The notes beneath the pieces were generated by a model. It searched no databases, was not told the origin of the DNA, and saw nothing but the letters and a program-made list of their open reading frames with translations. From NCBI GenBank assembly GCA_938016515.1, contig CALILP010000214.1, positions 1 to 37,105 of the forward strand: a DNA stretch of 37,105 nucleotides. The letters run 5' to 3'. The DNA is from an uncultured Paracoccaceae bacterium. GTDB lineage: Bacteria > Pseudomonadota > Alphaproteobacteria > Rhodobacterales > Rhodobacteraceae. Positions 15,807 through 22,208 of this stretch are shown piece after piece (positions within the stretch are counted from its first letter, which is position 1; every line of letters starts with the position of its first letter). Both the position numbers and the translations under genes were made by a program.

Positions 15807-16130
15807 TGATGCGGCCCTGATGTCTGTCATAGGGGGACTAACCTGATAGGCGGTTCCGCGTAGACGCAACATTGCCAGATATTGTGGTGGAATGGGGCGC
15901 TCGAAATAGACGCCAACCCGGTTGTTGTCTTGCCAGCGAATGCTGGCAACATTCGTCTCTATCGCCCCGCGCAGATGCAACACTTCGTCCGGTGCAACCT
16001 TTGCGATGCCGCTCAAACAGGCCCCATGCGTGTTGATGTCCACGATGTACCCTGTCTGTGGTGATCCTGCCTGGGTCACGATGACTGGGATATGGGTTGG
16101 GTAACGAGGGGGGCGGTTTGGGTAGTTCAT
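15801..16130 (-). CDS. PilZ-domain protein
   Basis: A 109-residue single-domain protein. RPPRYPTHIPV near the N-terminus stands where PilZ proteins carry the arginine motif, and VDINTHGACLSG stands where the D/NxSxxG motif is expected; the C-terminal part (RWQDNNRVGVYFE) is the usual PilZ strand pattern. PilZ domains bind cyclic di-GMP. Here the arginine spacing is RxxR and the Ser of the second motif is replaced by Asn, so binding is not assured. ATG 16130 is chosen because AAAGGA lies about nine bases upstream; the track's start at 16172 is less likely. It is divergent from metZ, and its stop lies in a direct repeat shared with ispZ. Confidence 0.75.
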   Translation of the reverse strand: MNYPNRPPRYPTHIPVIVTQAGSPQTGYIVDINTHGACLSGIAKVAPDEVLHLRGAIETNVASIRWQDNNRVGVYFERPIPPQYLAMLRLRGTAYQVSPPMTDIRAASL

Positions 16131-16252
16131 GGGCAATGTCCTTTCGTGCGTGGGCACAGGAATATGCATCAATTTTTACTGTGATCTTAACGGACCGCGA
16201 AAAACTGCGCGTCCTGTTGCGTGATCTCGCAACATGTTGACCGGCAGGACGG

Positions 16253-16281
16253 TTGACGGCTTCATGGCACAGGCGTAGTGC
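16253..16281 (+). promoter_or_regulatory. Possible metZ promoter
   Basis: TTGACG at 16253-16258 and TAGTGC at 16276-16281 are spaced by 17 bp. Transcription would start around 16287, exactly where the SAM-II aptamer begins. The -35 is good, the -10 weak. Confidence 0.45.
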
Positions 16282-16286
16282 AGGTC

Positions 16287-16342
16287 TTGTGGCGATTTGT
16301 TACCGGATTGCGGGCCACGTTAAACATGCCGCTAAATAGGTG
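16287..16342 (+). promoter_or_regulatory. SAM-II riboswitch upstream of metZ
   Basis: The leader contains GTGGCGATTTGTTACCGG, TTGCGGGCCACGTTAAA and GCCGCTAAATAGG in order. P1 is GTGGC (16289-16293) with GCCAC (16314-16318), and the conserved GTTAAA and CGCTAAA segments follow as in the metA-type SAM-II aptamer with its H-type pseudoknot. SAM-II is found mainly in alphaproteobacteria upstream of metA, metX and metZ. Binding of S-adenosylmethionine is expected to reduce metZ expression. A terminator lies ten bases downstream, which fits transcription attenuation. Confidence 0.95.
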
Positions 16343-16351
16343 AGGGGATTG

Positions 16352-16384
16352 CCCCGATACCTTGCCCGGTGTCGGGGTTTTTTT
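16352..16384 (+). terminator. Terminator of the SAM-II riboswitch
   Basis: CCCCGATACC pairs with GGTGTCGGGG (one wobble) around a 6-base loop and is followed by seven T's, 34 bp before the metZ start. The 5' CCCC can instead pair with GGGG at 16344-16347, a possible antiterminator that would compete with this stem when SAM is absent. Confidence 0.92.
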
Positions 16385-16417
16385 GTGGCCCCCAGAACGT
16401 AAGAAAGACGAAACGCT

Positions 16418-17605
16418 ATGACCGACACATCCAAATGGTCCCGCCGCACCCAAGCCGTGCATGCTGGCATTCGCCGCAGCCAATACGGTGAGATATCAGA
16501 GGCGATCTATCTGACGCAGGCCTTCAGTTATCCCACCGCAGAGGCCGCAGAAGCCCGCTTTATCGACGCCCCGGATGATGAATTCATCTATGCCCGGTAT
16601 GGCAACCCAACCTTGGCGATGTTTGAAGACCGGATGGCAGCGCTTGAAGGGGCCGAGGCAGGCTTTGCCTGTGCCTCTGGCATGGCGGCGGTGAATGGTG
16701 CGTTGATGGCGATGGTCAAAGCCGGCGATCATATCGTGTCCTCGCGGGCCTTGTTTGGGTCTTGCTTATACATTCTGGAAGATATCCTGCAGCGCTTTGG
16801 CGTGGAGGTCACCCTTGTGGACGGCCGTGATCTGAATGCCTGGCAGACTGCGATCCGGCCTGACACAAAGATGGTGTTTCTCGAAAGTATCTCAAACCCG
16901 GTTTTGGAAGTCATCGATCTGAAAGCAGTGTCCGAGATGGCTCATGCAGTTGGCGCATTGGTTGTGGTGGACAACGTCTTTGCGACCCCGACCTATTCCT
17001 ACGCCTTGGCATGTGGGGCCGACTTGGTTGTTTATTCAACAACGAAACACGTCGACGGGCAGGGCCGTTGCCTTGGCGGGGTCATCCTTGGACCCAAGGA
17101 AATCGTGCGCGGTCCGGTAGAAGCTTACATGAAGCACACAGGGGGTGCCATGTCGCCCTTCACGGCCTGGGTCATGCTCAAGTCGCTCGACACGCTGGAT
17201 TTGCGGGTCAACGCGCAATGCGACACGGCTGAGGTTCTGGCGGCAGCCCTGTCCGATCATCCCAAGCTTGAGAAGGTGATTTACCCGGGCCATCCGTCAC
17301 ACCCCCAATACAGCCTATCAAAACGCCAATGTGAACGGGGCGGGACGGTTCTGGCGATTGAGGTCAAGGGCGGCAAGGCAGCCACATTTCGGTTCTTGAA
17401 CGCCTTGGAAATCTTCACGATTTCCAACAACTTTGCAGACAGCAAATCAATCGTCACGCATCCGGCGACGACAACGCACCAAAGGCTTAGCGTCGAAAAG
17501 CGGGCAGAGTTGGGGATCAGTGACGGTATCGTGCGCGTGTCGTGTGGTTTGGAAGATGCCAGTGATTTGCTGTCTGATCTGACGATGGCCCTTGATGCGG
17601 TGTAA
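16418..17605 (+). CDS. metZ: O-succinylhomoserine sulfhydrylase
   Basis: A 395-residue PLP enzyme of the Cys/Met metabolism family. The PLP lysine is Lys210 in YSTTKHVDGQGR; other family marks are YARYGNPT, EGAEAGFACASGMAAVN, and the C-terminal ATTTHQRLS...GISDGIVRVSCGLED. MetZ makes homocysteine directly from O-succinylhomoserine and sulfide. The family also contains O-acetylhomoserine sulfhydrylase and cystathionine synthases, so acyl specificity is by closest resemblance. A methionine role is confirmed by the SAM-II riboswitch and terminator in the leader. The start is ATG 16418; no strong ribosome-binding site is visible. Length is typical. Confidence 0.94.
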   Translation: MTDTSKWSRRTQAVHAGIRRSQYGEISEAIYLTQAFSYPTAEAAEARFIDAPDDEFIYARYGNPTLAMFEDRMAALEGAEAGFACASGMAAVNGALMAMVKAGDHIVSSRALFGSCLYILEDILQRFGVEVTLVDGRDLNAWQTAIRPDTKMVFLESISNPVLEVIDLKAVSEMAHAVGALVVVDNVFATPTYSYALACGADLVVYSTTKHVDGQGRCLGGVILGPKEIVRGPVEAYMKHTGGAMSPFTAWVMLKSLDTLDLRVNAQCDTAEVLAAALSDHPKLEKVIYPGHPSHPQYSLSKRQCERGGTVLAIEVKGGKAATFRFLNALEIFTISNNFADSKSIVTHPATTTHQRLSVEKRAELGISDGIVRVSCGLEDASDLLSDLTMALDAV

Positions 17606-17806
17606 GTGCTGACAGATGGCATTGTGTCGAAAATGACAGGGACAGCAGCCTGCCGCGTGTTATAGTTACGAAAGTGTAAACGCGGCGGGGCCCTTGTAAT
17701 GACTGACGAAAAAGGTGGCTTGCAGCGGTTTGTCGACCATGTGAGTGGAAAACTGTCACAATCCCCCCATATTGTTTCGCAGACGACGCAGCCAGGAGAT
17801 GCAGCG

Positions 17807-18910
17807 ATGAATATCCACTCACGCGACATGGACAGGGATCCATCCCGCGCCGAGGCTGAGGCAGCCCTTGCCTTGCTGCGGCGCTGGGCGGGGGATGTGA
17901 CACCAGAAGAGGTCGCAACCCTTGATCCGCTTGTGGCGCGATTGATTCCGGGGCAAGAGGTCAGCAATTATCCTGCTTTGGCGCGTGCCTACCCTGAAGA
18001 ATTTGCGGTAGATGATGCCTACAAAGCCAGCATGCCGGATTTGCAAAACGGGCCGTCCTCGCTGATCCGCGGTGCGAAACAGCAGATTCAACACGTCGGG
18101 ATTTCCAACTTCCGCCTGCCGATCCGGTTTCGGACGCGGGACAATGGAGACTTGACGCTTGAGACCTCGGTGACAGGGACTGTGTCTTTGGATGCCGAAA
18201 AGAAGGGCATAAACATGTCCCGGATCATGCGGACATTTTATAAGCACGCTGAAGAAACCTTCAGCTTCGAGGTGATCGAAAAGGCACTGGACGCTTACAA
18301 AACAGATCTCGAAAGCTTTGACGCCCGCATTCAGATGCGACTGTCTTTCCCGATCAAAGTTGACAGCCTGCGGTCTGGTCTGTCGGGGTACCAATATTAT
18401 GACATCGCGCTCGAGCTGGTGGAACAAGACGGGGTGCGCAAGAAAATCGTGCACTTCGACTATGTCTATTCCTCTACATGCCCGTGCTCGCTGGAACTGT
18501 CGGAACACGCCCGCCAGTTCCGGGGGCAACTGGCGACGCCGCATTCGCAACGGTCTGTGGCACGGATGTCTGTACACCTGGAAGAAGGGCAGGGCATCTT
18601 GTGGTTCGAGGACCTTGTCGATATGGCGCGCACCGCTGTGCCCACGGAAACGCAGGTGATGGTCAAGCGAGAGGACGAACAGGCCTTCGCAGAACTCAAC
18701 GCAGCCAACCCGATCTTTGTTGAAGATGCTGCCCGTCTTTTCTGCGAACAGCTGTTGAAAGAGCCGCGCGTTGGCGACTTTCGGGTCATCGCCAGCCATC
18801 AGGAAAGCCTGCACAGCCATGATGCGGTGTCGGTCCTGACGGAAGGCGAAACCTTTGCGAGCGAAAGCATTGATCCCAGACTTTTCAGTACGTTATTTCA
18901 CGTCGGGTGA
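17807..18910 (+). CDS. folE2: GTP cyclohydrolase FolE2 (type IB)
   Basis: A 367-residue FolE2 (COG1469). It converts GTP to dihydroneopterin triphosphate, the first step of folate synthesis. Residues about 75 onward match the family: ISNFRLPIRFRTRDN, SRIMRTFYKHAEE, FDYVYSSTCPCSLELSEHAR with Cys225 and Cys227, and the C-terminal RVIASHQESLHSHDAV. The N-terminal 70 residues are an extension relative to short FolE2 proteins. The track starts at 17699, but AGGAG lies eight bases before ATG 17807. FolE2 can use metals other than zinc, and in many bacteria is induced by zinc shortage through Zur; I see no convincing Zur box in the 201-bp upstream gap. folB and folP lie 12.5 kb downstream. Confidence 0.94.
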   Translation: MNIHSRDMDRDPSRAEAEAALALLRRWAGDVTPEEVATLDPLVARLIPGQEVSNYPALARAYPEEFAVDDAYKASMPDLQNGPSSLIRGAKQQIQHVGISNFRLPIRFRTRDNGDLTLETSVTGTVSLDAEKKGINMSRIMRTFYKHAEETFSFEVIEKALDAYKTDLESFDARIQMRLSFPIKVDSLRSGLSGYQYYDIALELVEQDGVRKKIVHFDYVYSSTCPCSLELSEHARQFRGQLATPHSQRSVARMSVHLEEGQGILWFEDLVDMARTAVPTETQVMVKREDEQAFAELNAANPIFVEDAARLFCEQLLKEPRVGDFRVIASHQESLHSHDAVSVLTEGETFASESIDPRLFSTLFHVG

Positions 18911-18968
18911 GGCCAAACAAAATTTGTCCCAAATTTTGGTGGCAAAATCTCTAAGAGATTTTGTGGCC
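18911..18968. repeat. Three-stem palindromic element after folE2
   Basis: Starting on the base after the folE2 stop: outer stem GGCCA (18911-18915) with TGGCC (18964-18968); first inner hairpin CAAAATTTG-TCC-CAAATTTTG (18918-18938); second inner hairpin CAAAATCTC-TAA-GAGATTTTG (18943-18963). All three stems are perfect. There is no T run, so it is not a standard terminator. It probably folds as a three-way junction in RNA or single-stranded DNA. It is AT-rich in a GC-rich setting. Confidence 0.9.
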
Positions 18969-19023
18969 GCGTCACGCAGCACAGCGGCTTGACACCCCAC
19001 GGGCCACAGGCCAACCCTGCGGC

Positions 19024-20472
19024 ATGATCGACTTGCGCCCTATCGGATATGTAATTGGCCTGCTTGTGGCCTCGCTTGGGGCGACAATGTTAGTGCCGTT
19101 GGTGTTGGACCTGGTGGACGACAACGGGCATTGGCCGGGCTTTCTGGAAAGTGCTGTCATCACCATTCTGACCGGTGGTCTGGTTGCATTGGCCTGCGCG
19201 AATGGTGTGTCTCAACGCCTAAGCCTGCGCCAAACCTTTCTACTGACCACAATGGTCTGGATCATGTTGCCGATCTTCGGCGCACTCCCGTTTGTATTCG
19301 GGGAAACCAAAGCACCCTTTACCGACGCGTTTTTCGAGGCGATGTCGGGTCTGACCACCACAGGTTCCACGGTCTTTACCGGACTGGATGATTTACCCCG
19401 TAGCCTTTTGTTGTGGCGCGCAACCCTGCAGTGGCTTGGAGGCATTGGGATCATCGTTGTCGCGATGGTGTTCTTGCCGGAATTGCGGGTTGGGGGCATG
19501 CAAATCTTCCGATCCGAGGGCTTCGATACGATGGGAAAAATCCTGCCGCGGGCTGCAGAGATTTCCAGCTCTATCTCGATCATCTATTTCAGCCTGACGA
19601 TTGCCTGCGCCTTTGCCTATGCCGCAACAGGGATGGACCGTTTCGATTCCATCGTGCATGCGATGACAACGGTCTCGACAGGGGGCATGGCCACCAGCGA
19701 TCGCTCATTTATCGACATGTCGGCCGCTGCCCACTATGTGGCGGTTGTCTTCATGATCCTCGCGGCACTGCCTTTTGTACGCTTCGTTCAAATCCTCGCA
19801 GGCTCTGCGCAACCCTTGTGGACCGATCCACAGGTGAGGGGCCTGATGACTGTCATCACAGTTTGCGTTCTGCTGATCACATCGTGGGTCTGGGGACGCG
19901 AAGCAGTTCTGTCCGAGGTTGCCTTCCGCGAGGCCTTGTTCAACGTGACCTCGATCATGACCGGGACCGGTTATGCCAACGCCGACTACATGACGTGGGG
20001 GACCTTCCCGGTCGTCATGTTCTTTTTCATCGGCCTTGTGGGGGGATGCGCGGGATCGACCTCCTGTTCGGTCAAGATATTTCGATACCAACTGCTTTTT
20101 GCCTCCGTCAAAAGCCAGATCCGGCAGATCCACTCGCCCCATGGGGTCTTTACGCCGCGCTATGACGGCAAACCGGTCAGTGACGACGTCCTGAATTCGG
20201 TGATGGCCTTCTTTGTGGCCTTTGTCTTGCTGGTGGGGTTTGTGGCAGTGCTTTTGGGCATGACCGGCCTCGACTTTATCACCTCCGTTTCCGGGGCGGC
20301 CACGGCAGTGGCCAATATCGGACCGGGGCTGGGCACCGAGATTGGACCCACCGGCAGCTTCGCGGGGCTCAATGACCCAGCCAAATGGATCCTGTCCATC
20401 GCGATGTTCGTTGGCCGGTTGGAAATCATGGTTGTCCTGACCATCCTGACCTTCAAATTCTGGAGAGCCTAA
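19024..20472 (+). CDS. trkH: TrkH family potassium uptake protein
   Basis: A 482-residue ion-channel-like membrane protein with the four pore repeats of the Trk/Ktr/HKT superfamily. The selectivity segments are SGLTTTGSTVF, TTVSTGGMATS, SIMTGTGYANA and VANIGPGLG, each with the key glycine. TrkH takes up K+ together with the NAD-binding gating protein TrkA, which is not in this window. ATG 19024 (MIDLRPIGYVIGLLV) fits the family N-terminus; the track's earlier start would run into the palindromic element. No good ribosome-binding site is seen. Its TAA shares one base with the ATG of the next gene (TAATG), so the two are translationally coupled though functionally unrelated on present knowledge. 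Confidence 0.95.
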   Translation: MIDLRPIGYVIGLLVASLGATMLVPLVLDLVDDNGHWPGFLESAVITILTGGLVALACANGVSQRLSLRQTFLLTTMVWIMLPIFGALPFVFGETKAPFTDAFFEAMSGLTTTGSTVFTGLDDLPRSLLLWRATLQWLGGIGIIVVAMVFLPELRVGGMQIFRSEGFDTMGKILPRAAEISSSISIIYFSLTIACAFAYAATGMDRFDSIVHAMTTVSTGGMATSDRSFIDMSAAAHYVAVVFMILAALPFVRFVQILAGSAQPLWTDPQVRGLMTVITVCVLLITSWVWGREAVLSEVAFREALFNVTSIMTGTGYANADYMTWGTFPVVMFFFIGLVGGCAGSTSCSVKIFRYQLLFASVKSQIRQIHSPHGVFTPRYDGKPVSDDVLNSVMAFFVAFVLLVGFVAVLLGMTGLDFITSVSGAATAVANIGPGLGTEIGPTGSFAGLNDPAKWILSIAMFVGRLEIMVVLTILTFKFWRA

Positions 20473-22061
20473 TGTCCAACCGTCCCCTAGGTGCGCAAAT
20501 CTCGCATATGCTGAAAGCGCGCGGGGTCGGGGTGATCTTTGGTATTCCGGGGGTCCATAATCAGGAAATGTACCGGGGCATTGCACAGGCAGGTCTGACC
20601 CATGTGCTGGCCCGGCATGAACAAGGCGCGGGTTTTATGGCAGACGGCTATGCCCGCGCGACAGGCCGGCCGGGGGTGACCTATGTGATCACCGGACCGG
20701 GGGTGTGTAACATCATGACACCGATGGGGCAGGCCTACTCAGACCGTGTGCCGATGCTGGTGATCTCAAGCTGTCTGAACCGGGCGGATCTGGGGCTGGG
20801 GCGTGGGCGTCTGCACGAGATGAAGGACCAGGAGATCGCGGCAGGGACGGTGACAGACTGGTCGCTGACAGCACAAGACGCGGCCTCCGCCTACCAGTTG
20901 ATCGACCGGGCCCTTACAGAGTTTGCGGCAGGTCAGACCCGACCAAAACATATCCAAGTCCCCATCGAAGTCCTGGAAGCTGTGGCGCCACCGCCACCAG
21001 ACAACTCGGTTCAGGTGTCACCGGATCAAAGCGTGGACGTAAGTCAGGTCGTTGATCTGTTGGAAACAGCCAAACGGCCCCTCTTTATCTTCGGCGGCGG
21101 GGCTCTTGGGGCGCAGGCGCAAGTCTTATCGGTGCTGGCGGCCACGCAAGCAGCCAGTTTTCTGACCTTCACAGCCAATGGGCTGGTTCCCCCAGCGGAC
21201 CCATTGTGCTTTGGGACGTCGCTGGCGCGGCCGGGTAGCGCGGACATGATTGCCAGTGCCGATGTCGTGATCGCAGTTGGAACAGCACTCAGCGAGGTAG
21301 ATCTGTGGCGCAACGATCTGGGGCATACGGGGCCTCTGGTCCGGGTCGACACTGATCCGGCCGTCTTGGTGGATCAGCAAGATGCGACGCTGCAGATCAA
21401 TGCGGACGCAGGGGCATTCCTGAATGCACTCAGCGAAGGTCTCTCGCAGCGACAGGCAACAACAACCAACTGGACGGCCGCGGAGGTGGCGCAGGCCCGC
21501 GTGCGCTGGCGGGCAGAGGTCGACAGCGAACGCCCGGGTTTGCTGGCCGTCATCGACGCAGTGGCAGCAGCGCTTCCGGATGACACGGCCGTCTATTCTG
21601 ACATGACCCAATTCGCCTACGCAGCCCTCGAGGTTTGGCCCCGGAAAGCCCCCGGCCTTTGGCACCACCCCCACGGCTTCGGAACACTGGGCTACGCCTT
21701 ACCGGCAGCCATCGGGGGAGGCATTGCACGGCAAGGCAAACCGACTATCGCCATCGCCGGGGACTACGGCTTTCAATATACCCTGCAAGAACTGATGGTG
21801 GCGGTCGAACGCAACCTTTGCCTGCCGATCATCCTATGGGACAACGGAAAGCTTGGCGAAATCGAGGACAGCATGATTGCAGCCCAAATCGCACCCAATG
21901 CAGTGATCCAGAAAAACCCAGACTTCTTGAAATTCGCGCAAAGCTTTGGCGCTGCCGTCAGTGCACCAACACGCCTGTCCGACATCGCAGGTGCGGTCAC
22001 AGCAGCATTTGCCCATGACGGACCGACCCTGATCTATCTGACGCCCGCAATAGAATCCTGA
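20472..22061 (+). CDS. ThDP-dependent decarboxylase, acetolactate-synthase-like; possibly 5-guanidino-2-oxopentanoate decarboxylase
   Basis: A 529-residue three-domain thiamine-diphosphate enzyme. The N-terminal pyrimidine-binding domain contains the catalytic Glu in VLARHEQGAGFMADGYARATGRPGV and TGPGVCNIMTPMGQAYSD. The central domain has PLFIFGGGALG. The C-terminal domain has the ThDP/Mg motif GDYGFQYTLQELMVAVERNL...WDN (a GDG-type motif with Tyr). It resembles the large subunit of acetolactate synthase but lacks a neighbouring small subunit and is shorter. From memory the closest Rhodobacteraceae proteins are annotated as 5-guanidino-2-oxopentanoate decarboxylase (AruI, arginine transaminase pathway); the substrate is therefore tentative. 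The start ATG 20472 overlaps the trkH stop. A long-form dispersed repeat follows. Confidence 0.85.
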   Translation: MSNRPLGAQISHMLKARGVGVIFGIPGVHNQEMYRGIAQAGLTHVLARHEQGAGFMADGYARATGRPGVTYVITGPGVCNIMTPMGQAYSDRVPMLVISSCLNRADLGLGRGRLHEMKDQEIAAGTVTDWSLTAQDAASAYQLIDRALTEFAAGQTRPKHIQVPIEVLEAVAPPPPDNSVQVSPDQSVDVSQVVDLLETAKRPLFIFGGGALGAQAQVLSVLAATQAASFLTFTANGLVPPADPLCFGTSLARPGSADMIASADVVIAVGTALSEVDLWRNDLGHTGPLVRVDTDPAVLVDQQDATLQINADAGAFLNALSEGLSQRQATTTNWTAAEVAQARVRWRAEVDSERPGLLAVIDAVAAALPDDTAVYSDMTQFAYAALEVWPRKAPGLWHHPHGFGTLGYALPAAIGGGIARQGKPTIAIAGDYGFQYTLQELMVAVERNLCLPIILWDNGKLGEIEDSMIAAQIAPNAVIQKNPDFLKFAQSFGAAVSAPTRLSDIAGAVTAAFAHDGPTLIYLTPAIES

Positions 22062-22088
22062 CGCCAGACAGGATCGCAGACCAAAGGA

Positions 22089-22206
22089 CTTCTTTGTTTC
22101 TTTCTATATCCCGGGGGGAGACGCAGTTGGGGGGCTGGCCCCCTTTGCACGCTCAACTCTTACGCACAGACGTCCGCGACCATACCCCGAATCTTCCAGA
22201 AAATTC
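22089..22206 (+). repeat. Dispersed gene-end repeat, copy 4 (after the ThDP enzyme), long form
   Basis: It starts CTTCTTTGTTTC 27 bp after the ThDP-enzyme stop, continues TATATCCCGGGGGG, has the hairpin GGGGGC-TG-GCCCCC (22130-22143) and ends with GAATCTTCCAGAAAATTC (22189-22206), three bases from the stop of the convergent gene. About 45 bp between hairpin and box are not shared with copy 3. Confidence 0.85.
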
Positions 22207-22208
22207 GC

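Noticed and set aside
17650-17680. TGTTATA half-site upstream of folE2 as a Zur box
   Set aside because: folE2 is often Zur-controlled, but only one half-site is visible with no matching second arm, so I do not call it.
17819-18820. 333-aa minus-strand ORF opposite folE2
   Set aside because: It is a shadow of folE2 with no motif or ribosome-binding site.
19705-20586. 293-aa minus-strand ORF opposite trkH
   Set aside because: It spans the trkH/decarboxylase junction in antisense and is very hydrophilic and His/Gly-rich, as expected for an antisense shadow of a membrane-protein gene.
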